Below, piece by piece: positions 54,321-64,000 of a stretch of DNA of 64,000 bases (positions are counted from its first letter, which is position 1; every line of letters begins with the position of its first letter). Position numbers and translations under genes: made by a program. The stretch spans positions 502,609,001 to 502,673,000 of the forward strand of contig CM057453.1 of NCBI GenBank assembly GCA_016271365.2, in the 5' to 3' direction. Under the pieces are notes generated by a model. It was not told where the DNA came from. It ran no database searches and worked only from the letters and a program-made list of their open reading frames with translations. The DNA is from Neoceratodus forsteri. Lineage: Eukaryota > Chordata > Ceratodontiformes > Ceratodontidae.

Positions 54321-57300
54321 TGAACATAAGTTCAAAATGCCATTGAAATACATTATACGGCACTTACCTTGATTCCTCAGTTTGCAGTTCGGCTTTGAAG
54401 AGTGCAGACGTGTCCCGGTCCGAAGAAGATCACAGAATTCAACCTCCAGTGGTAAGTATAGGGTAAGGGGGGCGTGGGGTGGTGGGTGCTCAGTGGGAGG
54501 GTCAAGATGGGGGGGGACGGCAGGGATGATGAGGGACCATTTCCTTTTTTTCAAGTAAAAAAGATGTTGAGGGACTGTTTTCTTTTCTTTTTTTTTTTAA
54601 CAGGATTCTCCACTGTTCTGCAGTCTCAACATCCAGTTCACATTTCAACAGTGCTATTTATTAATACTCTCAACTTTGTGCTCGGTTCCCGATAGAGCCA
54701 CTGAGGGCTAATAATAGCTGGACTACAGCTCCATACAATAGACATTTTGAGATGTTAGCACTGTCAGACACTTTTAAAGAACTTCATTTTCAGAAATGAG
54801 CACTTACCTGTTTTAAAATAAATGATAGAGATAAAACCCAGCAGAACTAGATCAGAATGGTGCTGTGGACTGGACTCCAGTGTCCAGTACAAAAAATAAT
54901 GTCTACAGTCACTGGAATGCCAGAGCCACAGATCCAACCTTTTATGGCTAGGGAGGGCGATAAATATAGCAATGATGCTATCTCTCTGCACCTCAGCACA
55001 GCGACACCAACTACACCACTCAAGGCAAATGAGCATCCCCTCCCAGCAATTTCATTTAACGTTGTCAATTGAATGGGTTTAGTTGGCTTGAAATTAAATG
55101 TGTTAAATTTGCGCTAGTGTGATAAGGCAAATAATGGGAGCTCGATTATTTTTTTATTTAAAATGTAAATACACATATAGGTAAAGTAACTAGTAATGAA
55201 CACGCACAGCATTTAATCGTCAACTTGCATCTCAAATTTAAGAGTAAAACACAGTCTGCTCCTGGATGTGTGTCATTATCTGGTGCAGTAGCAAGCCTGA
55301 ACGATCCCCATAGTGAGGCAACAGTCAGCTACCCACTTGGTGGGATGACACTTTTCTCTGTCTCATGCCATCCCTACTGTACCACTTTGATTTTCCTTCC
55401 TGAAGTTCCTGCCCTTCACAGCTCATCAGGAAGTGCTGATCCGGGTGACACCAGGGAAACAGCGACTCACTCTTCTCACTTCAGCCCTCAGCACGAATTC
55501 CAGTTATGGCTGCAAAAGTCAAGAAATACCTGCTGTTCTCATAGAGAACATGGGGAAGCGCTCCTCTCACTAAACTGGACACCTGGGATTTTGGGTGCCC
55601 AAAAGACACATTTCTGGCCATAATATCGAAAAACAAACATCAGAGTCTAGCTGAATGGCTCCCATTTAGCTAGGTTCTGATGTTTGTTTTTTAAAATACC
55701 GGCGTGTTTATGTATTTTTCACATTTGTAAATTCGTGGCAAAATTTACCGAGATGGCAGCTGACACGGCACCAAAAATATATGGTGCCCTGCCTGTTCAG
55801 TGACGTGAAAGCAAAATCCAGCATTTGCAGCATCACACATTTACTTTCGCTGCTGAACGTTATCTCAAAACCCCTACTGTGCACGTGCAAGTTGGAAAAC
55901 ACTAAAATTTTAAGCCTTATAACTATGGAACTCATTTAAATTTGTTCGCCGGACCAGTCAAAGGCACTACCTTGGGGCGTGACACATGCCCCCTGCAAGT
56001 TTGGGGCAACAATTCCTTTCCATGTAGGCTGTGGGCAACAGCTAAAAAGAAAAAACAGTGTGTGTGTTAAATATAGGGAAAAATTTAGTTTTTTGTAGAA
56101 ATGACACGTGTATCTTAGAAACTACAGAAGCTGCCATCACAAAAATGTCCACACATCAGTACCTTGCCTCCTAGACAACACATACAAAATTTCAGCTCAT
56201 TGTATCAAAGGGAGCCAAAGATATTGATGTGCAAAATTTGAGGTTTAACATTAAACAGGCTACGCAACCCTAACTGTAGGTGTGCTGTCTTGCCCCTATA
56301 ATATGTAGGCAGGTCTACGGGACTCTGAGGCAGCAGATTCTCCTATTTGTACTTGAGAGTGCGTCAGGGTGGGGTGGTGAATTTGAACAAGGATTTGTTA
56401 CTGAGGGTATGTGTTTGTGCGTGTGTTTAGACTTGAGATAGTGCTTTGGTGGGGGTCTTGAATGATAGTGTGGTGCTGAGGTGTGTGTAGACTTGAGAAA
56501 GTGCATTGGAGTGGGTGGCGGGTTTAAATACAGGTCTGGTAAGGATATGTATGTCTGGACTTGACAGTACTCAGGGGAGGAGGTTGAACCCAGTTATGGT
56601 GTTGAGGGTGTCTCTGGACATGTACATGAGACTGTGCTTTAGGGGTAGAACAGATTCTGGTTCTGGGATGGGGGTTCATCTGTGTCTGATGTTGGTGGGG
56701 AGGGGTCTTAGACTGTGTGTACTTGCTTTGCAACTCATGACCTTTCCAAATGTTGGTGAATTGAAAGGCTTAATTACAGTACAGTATGTGTATGTTGTGT
56801 TAGATTCAGTGCTGCGGTATTGGGGGCAGTGTTAGTAGAAGTGCACAAATTTGAAATTCCTGGGAACATCACACTGCCAGGGATGTTGCCAGGATGGCAG
56901 GGATTTTATTTGCTGTCTGTTGTGGCTTTGGAGTGAGGGTGCTGTGTGTTGTAGACCAGAGGTTCTTTTGTGAGTGGGCATGTTGTAAGGATGGGGGATC
57001 TCGAATTTGAGACCTCTGAGAATTATTTCTTTTGCTGTTTCTTGTGATTTGAGGAAGGTAAATCTTGGGCTTCAGTATTAGCAAAGGGGGCCATCACTAC
57101 TTGTTTTGCTTATTAAATTGGGATTTTGTGATGCAGGGCTATGGATGAATTTTGTCCGTTTGTGATTTCGCTGACAGAGAGGATCCCGGGCACTGGAATG
57201 CTCAGTGATAGGTTTAACCACTCCTGTGACTCAAGGATGGGGATTTCAGCTACAGGGACTTTCAATTAGGGCATCTGATGTCAGACACCTTAAAAATAAG

Positions 57301-57440
57301 GACGGGGGAGTGCTGTGCAGCACACCTACCAACCAGATGTGCTAAAAGAGAGCTCTGTACCTATTGAGAATATATGCTTTAGATCTTATTTATTTCTTGC
57401 TGAAAACATAAATTTGAGAACAGCAGTGAATTCTTGTCAT
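54321..57440. other. Long non-coding stretch, no gene recognised
   Basis: Short frames only. Frames at 55,225-55,623 (132 residues, +) and 56,506-56,835 (109 residues, +) resemble no family. A T run at 54,590-54,599 may be a retroelement tail. The region 55,700-56,260 has text-like similarity to dispersed non-coding repeats (AAATTTCAGCTCATTGTATC). A sharp hairpin lies at 55,628-55,692. Confidence 0.45.
55628..55692. repeat. Short hairpin
   Basis: AAAACAAACATCAGAGTCTA, then GCTGAATGG, is mirrored by CATTTAGCTAGGTTCTGATG, then TTTGTTTT, with a loop of a few bases. Stems are about 28 bp with two or three mismatches. Confidence 0.8.
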
Positions 57441-57469
57441 GCTGAATCATTCTATGTATTTTTTCTGCA

Positions 57470-58320
57470 ATGGGACACACCAACAAAGCCCAGGGTGGAG
57501 GGTTGAAAAATCAGCCAACAGCCAAGTCACAGTCAGTGGCAGAAAATCAGCTTCTATTGGGGATGGAACCCCCATGGGGGGCTTTGCAAAAATCCATGCA
57601 GGCCATCGATACAAAAATAGAATTGATCTTAATGATGCTCATGGAACAGGATACTAAGATTGATAATGCCTACAAAGCAGCAACTTTGGCGGAATCAATG
57701 GCAACTAAAGCCCTGGGAGCAACCAATAAAATGGCCGAGGAACATGTTCAGTTGCGATACCGCATGGAGGCGATGAAAAATGCTCAGCGTGCCTCAAACG
57801 TCCCTGTAGTAGGCCAACTGGAAAACTCTGAATAGGAAGGGGAAAGTCGCCTCGAATTTCTACAAGGCTGGCTACCAGAGAGCTTACAACTCGACTCAAC
57901 CCTATCACCCAACAATTTCCTAAAAGCCTACCGTATATGTCCGAGGACTGCAGCCAACAGAAGTGATTCTCCTCGAACAGTTCTCCTTGTAACCACCAGT
58001 GCTTCTCTCTGGGACCTTATTCTGCAGGCTGCCAGAGGATTGAATTCCCTGCCATTTCAAGATAAAACTGTCCACCTTTTCCCAGACCTCTCCTTTTCCA
58101 TGCGGTCCAGGAGAAAAAAGTTTGATGGAGTGCGGGCTAGGCTCAGAAGCCTGGGAGTTGCTCATTCTTTGCTGATGTCCGCCCGGCTGTGAATACATTA
58201 TGGCGGGCACACATTTCAATTTACGGATCCTGATGAAGCGGGGGGAAAAAGGTGGAGGCTATCTGCAGGGAGTTTGAGAGATCTCAAACCTGCGATTCTT
58301 CTGACTCAGAGGAGGCTACC
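57470..58320 (+). pseudogene. ORF1: L1-type LINE ORF1 remnant
   Basis: The first frame (57,470-57,835, 121 residues) is a charged, coiled-coil-like segment (IDTKIELILMMLMEQDTKID, then ATLAESMATKA), like the N-terminal part of L1 ORF1 proteins. After a stop at 57,833 the same frame continues with FLQGWLPESLQL, an RNA-binding part, and VHLFPDLSFSMRSRRKKF. After a further stop at about 58,190 comes a GGHTFQFTDPDEA block, the usual protein end. Only ORF1 is present: no ORF2 follows. It parallels the minus-strand relic at 12,080-12,950. Confidence 0.85.
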
Positions 58321-58575
58321 TGAAGAAGGTGGACTATAACATAATTTCATGGATTGTTTAATAATTATTAAACAAAAGTTTTATATAGCAGTTTAAATGC
58401 TAGACGGTTTGGCTAGTCAAAGCTTTTACTAGTATAGAAGGGTTAATTGGAGATTTAAAAAAACACAAAAAAATGCCCAGTTATATAATAATGGCTGCTC
58501 AAATTACTTTTACGTCTCTTTCAGCAAGTGTTGACATGAAGGATCTAATGTGTTAAACGGACCGATTATATAGGA
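58321..58575. other. Non-coding stretch
   Basis: AT-rich DNA after the ORF1 remnant; nothing recognised. Confidence 0.4.
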
Positions 58576-58579
58576 ATTG

Positions 58580-58750
58580 TAAATGCAGTTTGTTACGTAA
58601 GCAATGATACCCGACAGGGTGGGCTTTATTGGGAAATACCGGACCGCCAAGGGGCGTAATGAGCGACGGAGGGCCTTGTAGCCCCTGGAAGGTCTGGTAT
58701 TTCACCAATAAAGCCCACACTGGAGGGTATTATTGCACTTAGAAAATGGG
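58580..58750. repeat. Hairpin, copy c
   Basis: ATACCCGACAGGGTGGGCTT, then TATTGGGAAATACCGGACC, is mirrored by GGTCTGGTATTTCACCAATA, then AAGCCCACACTGGAGGGTAT, around a centre GTAATGAGCGACGGAGGGCC. Arms are about 60 bp with few mismatches. It is similar in design to the hairpins at 31 kb. Confidence 0.75.
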
Positions 58751-59689
58751 CTACCTGAGCCATTTTTATATGGTATTTAAAAAATTAAATAAAAACTAAG
58801 TTTTCATCTTTTTCCTGTAAAGTAGTCCCTTCCTTTTTGTGCTGTTCCAGCTTGTGTTGTCCTCCCACAGAGCCATTCTGTTCAGCTTAACCCCACCACC
58901 ACCACCACACAAGCAACTGCAGAACAAAGACTTGTGTCTTGTACAGTCCTCCTTCCATAGTCTGTTGCCATCCAAGTAGTAAAAATAATTAAAAAAAAAA
59001 ATTTCTGATGTTTCTGCAAAATTTCTTTTTCATTCAGAGCTTGTGGCTGTTAAGCTGGCGACGTGTGACCCTGCGACGCAAAAGCAGGAACTGAAAACCG
59101 GAAAGTAAGTCGAAAGGTGTGTGTTTTTGTTATTTTTTTTTTTTGAGAGAGAGAGAGACAGGAGTGTTTTCGGCAATAACATAATTTAGGACACAGTCCC
59201 TTTGCAGTTGTTTACATGTTCTGTGTCCTGAAGTAGATTGGACTCTGAGATGTAAGTGATCGGGATGGACTAGCCTTGTGAAACAGCTAGCAGGATGATG
59301 TAACAAGGTGAATGTAGTGTTTGTTGTGCCAGAGTATATTAATTTTGCCAGGAACAGGAGGCTCATGTTTGCTTCGGCTCGGTGATTAGAGAGAGAGTGT
59401 TACCTCTGGTAGTGCTACTGTGTTTGAAGGGAGTGGTAGTTTCCCTGTTTTGCAGTATGGAAATCAAAGAAAGTGGCCTCATACACAGCAGCTGTACTGC
59501 GCTGTGAAACCGATTGTAGTAACTGCTTTCTCCCCCCTTTTAGCGGTCATGTTTCCTCTGTTGCTGCGATGTATTTTCTTTACCTTTCTTTATGTTTTAA
59601 AAAAGAGATACTCAGGAAGGGGGGGGAGAGTTGGCCAACAGGGAACTTGCCCACTAAGGGGTGAGGAAAATGGTGGCTTGGCATTTTGA
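58751..59689. other. Non-coding stretch between hairpins
   Basis: A short GA run (59,143-59,158) and T runs; a minus-strand frame at 59,130-59,366 is unremarkable. Possibly the interior of an element bounded by the hairpins at 58,580 and 59,690. Confidence 0.4.
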
Positions 59690-59825
59690 AAATTCGGGGT
59701 GCCCAAGGATAGCCGAAGTTATGGGGCACTCCGAATTGGCACTCGATTTTTACAGGGCTCTATCAGAAAATAAATGAATGTCTCTCTAGGTGTTTCAGCC
59801 AATCAGATTCATTTATTTTCCAAGC
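59690..59825. repeat. Hairpin pair, copy d
   Basis: The first hairpin has ATTCGGGGTGCCC mirrored by GGGCACTCCGAAT (59,693-59,734). The second has AAAATAAATGAATGTCTCTC mirrored by CAATCAGATTCATTTATTTT (59,768-59,821). Directly after it, AGCCCATTTTCTAAAACTGC is an inverted echo of CACTTAGAAAATGGGCT after hairpin c (58,736). Confidence 0.65.
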
Positions 59826-60134
59826 CCATTTTCTAAAACTGCATTAATGTTGGTGATCAAGTGAATGGTGGCCAACATGTGGCCACAACCTACGCAGCTG
59901 ATAAAAATATTAATGGGAACTGTCCTGTAACTGCAAGTATTCTATGTTCTCTAACAAATGTTTTCTTCTGCCTCTGAGCAAGTAAGTGGTCTACTGAGAA
60001 ATATAGGATATTCTTGTCTCAGAACAGGACAATCAGGAGCTTAAAGGGCACACAGGCAGAAAGTAAGGAAAGAGGAAAAAAAAAACAGAGGAAAGAGTAA
60101 GGATTGCAAACAGTTAAGGGGCCAGAAATAAGAC

Positions 60135-61054
60135 ATGATTGGAGTAGTGCAGCACAGTGGCTGTGGAGCAGCAGTCTTCCGGGAGATGTTCTGGAGGATA
60201 CGGTGTTGTCCCATCTGCAGGCACCTTTCTGGGCTGAGGGAGGAGGTTGCTCATTTCCAGGCTGAGTTGGCCAGGATTTGTGGGACCTCCTCTTCCATCC
60301 AGGGACCACCAGTGCCACTGTCGTTGCCTCAGAGGTTGCCAAGAAAGAGGAGCGGTTGGACCACAGTGTGCTCAAGGAGGGTGAGGGTGGTGGAACAGAG
60401 GCACATCCCTCCAGTTGTACCTCTCCACAATTCCTATGCCATTCTGGCAAAGTGTGGTTCCTCTACGGAGGCACCCACAGTGGAGACCAAGGAGGATGCT
60501 GGGAACCTCCACAAAGGAGACCCACAGGAGGGTGGCAGGGGACCCTGCAGGGGAAGGCAACAACTCCTGGTGGGGGACTCCATTGTTAGGAAGGTAGAAC
60601 TGGGGGAGGAAGGGGAGAGGGAGGTAAGGTGCCTGCCTGGCGCCATGGCTTGGAGGGACAGGGACCGAATCCTCAGGATTGCCAGAGCAGCTGCACAGGG
60701 GAGGGAGCGGGATGTCATTGTCCACCTAGGGACAAATGACCTGGCTAAGAGGGATTAGAGAAGCAGGAAGAGAGTTTGTGGAATTGGGAGGGATTTAGTC
60801 AAGCAGCACGCACGTAACCTTCGGAGGTGCTACCCATCTATGGCATAGGAGAGGCTAGGGTGTTCCGCACCATGGGATTCAATCAATGGTTGAAAAACTG
60901 GTATGGAGCTCAGGGATTTGGTTTCATTGGGGACTGGGGGTCCACCTGGAGTGATGCAAGCCTATACTGGCATGATGGGCTGCATCTGTCCGGGAGAGGA
61001 ACTAGGATCCTAGGTGACAGGGTTAAATGCTTCATTGGCAAGCTTTTAAACTAG
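60135..61054 (+). pseudogene. ORF1: CR1-like ORF1 with SGNH-hydrolase domain
   Basis: The first frame (207 residues) has a CCPICRHLSGLREEVAHF motif near residues 24-41, a possible zinc-binding and coiled-coil start. It then has LLVGDSIVRKV (about residues 143-153, the GDS block with the nucleophile serine) and HLGTND (about 197-202). A stop at 60,758 and a frame change separate this from 60,827-61,054, which holds GFGFIGDWGS and the DGLH block (residues 50-53 of that frame), the catalytic Asp/His of SGNH esterases. CR1 ORF1 proteins commonly carry this esterase-like domain. Its role in retrotransposition is not settled. Confidence 0.8.
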
Positions 61055-61279
61055 CCAAGGGGGGAGGCACTGGAAAGGAGCAGGAAAATCTTAGCCCTCC
61101 CCAAATAATCACGGTAGTAAGTGCGGCAAACACCAACATAGAGGTGTCGATAGGAGAAGGGCAGGGGTAAAATGGAGAAAGTGACAAAGGGCAAGAAGGA
61201 CAGGGATGGGGCAAAAGGAGTAAGGCCATCAGGAAATGGAGGTAATGAGTACCAATGCCCGTAGTCTGGGCAACAAGCT

Positions 61280-62060
61280 CCTGAGCTGATGGCCTTAATG
61301 GAAGACGGATGCCTGGATATCGTAGCAGTCACAGAAACATGGTACACAGAGAACCATGACTGGGATGTTAACATACCAGGTACATAACCTACAGGAGAGA
61401 CAGGCAGGGAGAAGAGGGGAAGAGTAGCTCTCATGTAAAGGAAGGGATAAAAGCAACTGAACAAAAGAGTAAACAGGAGGAGAGGAGGCACTGTGGGTCA
61501 CCTTGAGACTGGAAAGGGCACCACAATCCGCACAGGGTTTGTGTACAGACCCCATGTCAGGGGAAGGAATGGACAAGGATATGAAAAGAGGCATTCTTAG
61601 AATGGCAGAGAAAGGAGATGCTGTTGATGGGAGACCTGAATATGCCAGATGTTAACTGAGCACATTTGCTGCAGCCACATCCAAAACAGGAGCCATTCTT
61701 GATGCCCTACAGGTGGCAGGCATTAGACTGCTATTCGGAACCCACTCATGAGGGAGCAATCTTAGACCCTCAGACTCAAACGGGGCAGTTAGAGGATCCT
61801 AGATCTAGAAGTGGGTTGCCATCTGGGGACAGGTGACCATCAAACAGTGTGGTTCCCATTAAACTCAGCTACAGAGTCAAGCCATACAAAATTGAGGGTA
61901 CTGGACTTTAGGAGGGCTGACTTTGGCAAGATGGGAGAGTGCCTCAGAAAAGCACTAGCAAACAGACTAGAAGGAGGTGTGGAGCAACAATGGAGAATTA
62001 TCAAACTGCCATCACAGAGGCAACAAGCCTTGTGTGAAGCAAATAAACAAATCAAATGAA
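61280..62060 (+). pseudogene. ORF2: CR1-like endonuclease region of ORF2
   Basis: Plus-strand translation gives ALMEDGCLDIVAVTETWYTE (61,284-61,346, the E-T-W motif of AP-type endonucleases), later a LLMGDLNMPDVN block (61,621-61,660), and GTGDHQTVWF (61,820-61,850), corresponding to the S/G-D-H motif. The blocks fall in different frames, so the domain is broken. It cuts the target DNA to prime reverse transcription in intact relatives. Confidence 0.75.
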
Positions 62061-62413
62061 AGAAAAAGCCACTATGGTTCTCAAAAGAGGTGGCTGTGAA
62101 AGTCAGGAAGAAAAAGATAGCATTCCGGAAGTATAAGGAAACACAGAAGGAGCAGGACAGAGAGCTGTGCCAGTTAAGGCAGAAGGAAGCAGGGAGGGAA
62201 GTCAGAATAGCAAAGGCCCAAACTGAGGAAAAGATAGCCAACTCAGTTAAGAAGGGGGATAAAACCTTTTATAGGTACATCAGCGAGCATAGAAAGACAA
62301 AGGGAGGGATAGTGAGGCTGAATAGAATGAACGGTGGGTGGGCAGAGGGGACAGTGAAAAGCAGGAATACTAGATGAATATTTTTGCTCAGTATTCACTA
62401 AAGAGGAAGGGAA

Positions 62414-63750
62414 TTGCCTAATCCAATAACAGAAGCACTCTTGATGGGGGGTGAGCCCAGTCCTTTCACAGAAAAAAGGGTTCTGCAAGAACTCCTAAAA
62501 CTGAAGGTGGACAAAGCAATGGGTCCTGATGGAATTCACCCCAGAATTCTAAAAAGAATTAAGGAGGAACTAGTGAAACCACTGGCTACTCTTTTAATAA
62601 ATCATGGAGGAGGTGTGGTACCCGAGGACTGGAGGAAGCGGATGTGATTCCCTTCACAAAGTGGGACCAAGACAGAGGCAGGAAACTACAGACCTGTCAG
62701 TCTGACCTCTGTGGTAGGGAAAGTGATGGAGTCACTTCTGAAGGAAAGAATAGTTGAGTACCCAGAGGCCAGTGGAGCACAGGACCCAAGGCAGCATGGG
62801 TTCACAGCGGGAAGGTCATGCAGATTAATCTAATAGATTTCTTTGACTGGGTGACCAAAGTAGTAGACCAGGGAGGGGCTGTGGACATGGCCTACCTAGA
62901 CTTTAGCAAGGCATTTGACACAGTCCCACACAAAAGATTAATAGTCAAATTAACCAGCCTGGGAGTGGGACCCAGGGTGGTAGCCTGGGTAAAACATTGG
63001 CTGGACAACAGGACACAGAAGGTAATTGTAAATAGAGTCCACTCTGAAGAAAGGGGGCTTACTAGTGGGGTACCACAGGGTTCAGTGTTGGGTCCAGTCC
63101 TTTTTAATGTCTTCATCAGTGACATTGCAGAGGGACTGGAAGGAAAAGTATGCCTTTTTGCAGATGACACAAAGATCTGCAACAGGGTTGATACACAAGG
63201 AGGTGTGGAAAGGATGAAAAGGGACTTGGCAAGGTTGGAGGAATGGTCAGAAGTATGGCAGCTAGGATTCAATGCAAAGAAGTGCAAAATAATGCACTGG
63301 AAACAAGAACCCAGGGAAGAATACACAATGGGTGGGGAGGTAGTAACAACAACAGAAAAGGAAAGGGACCTGGGGGTAATCATATCAGATTACCTTAAGG
63401 TTAGCAAGCAATGTGAGAAGGCAGTAGGGAGGGCTGGGGGTATACTGCGATGTATAGGGAGAGGCATCATCAGCAGAAAACAGGAAGTTGTTATCCCTCT
63501 GTACAGACAGTTGGTGAGACCCCATCTGGAGTACTGTGTCCAGTTCTGGAGACCCCATCTCCGCAAGGACATAGACAGGATAGAGGCAGTCCAGAGGAGG
63601 GCATCTAAAATGGTGCAGGGTCTGCAAGAGAAGCCATACGAGGAGAGACTAAAGGAGCTTAATATGTATACCCCTGAGGAAAGAAGGGAGAGGGGGGACA
63701 TGATAGAAACTTTAAGTACCTCAGTGGAATCAACAAAGTCCAAGAGGTAG
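62414..63750 (+). pseudogene. ORF2: CR1-like reverse transcriptase region of ORF2
   Basis: The frame at 62,414-62,647 holds LLKLKVDKAMGPDGIHPRIL. The frame at 62,818-63,750 (310 residues) holds AYLDFSKAFDTVPHKRLI (residues about 25-42), GLTSGVPQGSVLGPVLFNVF (about 80-99), the catalytic FADDTKICNRVD (about 114-125), then LVRPHLEYCVQFWRPHLRKD and the C-terminal NMYTPEERRERGDMIETL. The core motifs, including FADD, are intact. Upstream stops separate the two frames, and the protein end is followed by the 3' untranslated region. Confidence 0.9.
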
Positions 63751-64000
63751 CATCTTTCAGAAAAGAGACTTGCAAGAACAAGGGGACACAATTTAAAGAT
63801 AGAAGGAGGGCAGCTCAGGGGCAATGTGAGGAAGTATTATTTCACAGAGAGGGTAGTGGATGCATGGAACAGCCTACCTGAGGAGGTTGTGGGGTCTAAA
63901 ACTGTGGAAGAATTCAAGAATGCATGGGACAGACATAAGGCAATTCTTGTGGGGGTGGGTAGGAAGAAATAGGCTGTTGGTTAACTAGGATCTGCGGCCT

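Larger units (their letters stand above)
59990..64000 (+). mobile_element. CR1/L2-like LINE, nearly full length, runs off window
   Basis: ORF1 with a CCPIC motif and a split SGNH-hydrolase domain (60,135-61,054) is followed by an endonuclease (61,280-62,060) and a reverse transcriptase (62,414-63,750), then the 3' end. This is the longest LINE in the window and the source-type of the fragments at 1,817, 8,470 and 13,018. Frames are broken in several places, but the reverse transcriptase core is open for 310 residues, so the insertion is comparatively young. The left edge is uncertain. Confidence 0.88.

Noticed and set aside
55225..55623. 132-residue plus-strand frame as a possible exon
   Set aside because: No splice context or protein family is evident, and frames of this size are expected by chance in 64 kb of six-frame translation.
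60135..60758. Host esterase gene (GDS and GTND motifs)
   Set aside because: It is followed by CR1-type endonuclease and reverse transcriptase in the same orientation, so it is the LINE's ORF1 rather than a host gene.

Overview
This window is vertebrate nuclear DNA from a repeat-rich genome. I find no convincing host exon: every long reading frame with recognisable protein similarity belongs to a transposable element, most of them broken. The combination of DIRS tyrosine-recombinase retrotransposons, CR1/L2-type LINEs, L1-type LINEs, a tRNA-derived SINE and a MIR/CORE-type SINE fits an amphibian (a caecilian-like genome is my guess) or a non-avian, non-mammalian amniote. The clade is inference only; no search was possible.

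Layout. 1-3,510: a cut SINE, a roughly 500-bp palindrome (family A, copy 1), and a palindromic element (family B, copy 1) that was split by a CR1-like LINE, itself split by a short TTAA-flanked element. 3,511-8,470: non-coding DNA with degenerate tandem repeats and 5'-truncated LINE ends. 8,470-15,300: a run of LINE fragments (CR1-like +, CR1 -, L1 ORF1 -, CR1-like -, another LINE end -). 15,310-21,115: DIRS element 1, decayed, whose recombinase is interrupted by a palindrome (family A, copy 2). 21,700-22,432: microsatellite and SINE. 22,679-29,008: DIRS element 2, with inverted terminal repeats and an internal complementary region, carrying a SINE with a perfect 12-bp target duplication. 29,100-34,115: SINEs, LINE tails, a CORE-SINE and paired hairpins. 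36,279-41,876: DIRS element 3, again with both terminal repeats and the internal complementary region. 42,428-43,320: two further foldback elements. 46,285-47,845: SINE and a roughly 70-bp minisatellite. 48,300-52,275: a long L1-type LINE on the minus strand. 52,276-53,733: family B, copy 2, a large palindrome. 57,470-58,320: L1 ORF1 remnant. 58,580-59,825: more hairpin pairs. 59,990-64,000: a nearly full-length CR1-like LINE on the plus strand, running off the window.

How the parts relate. DIRS elements integrate through a tyrosine recombinase acting on a circular intermediate, so they leave terminal repeats and an internal copy of the joined ends but no target duplication; elements 2 and 3 show this architecture. 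LINEs supply target-primed reverse transcription, and the SINEs (poly-A tail, target duplications) are their likely passengers. The most noteworthy structures are the long palindromes of two families, a three-level nested insertion at 1.5-3.5 kb, and hairpin pairs at 31 kb and 58-60 kb that I cannot assign to a known family.
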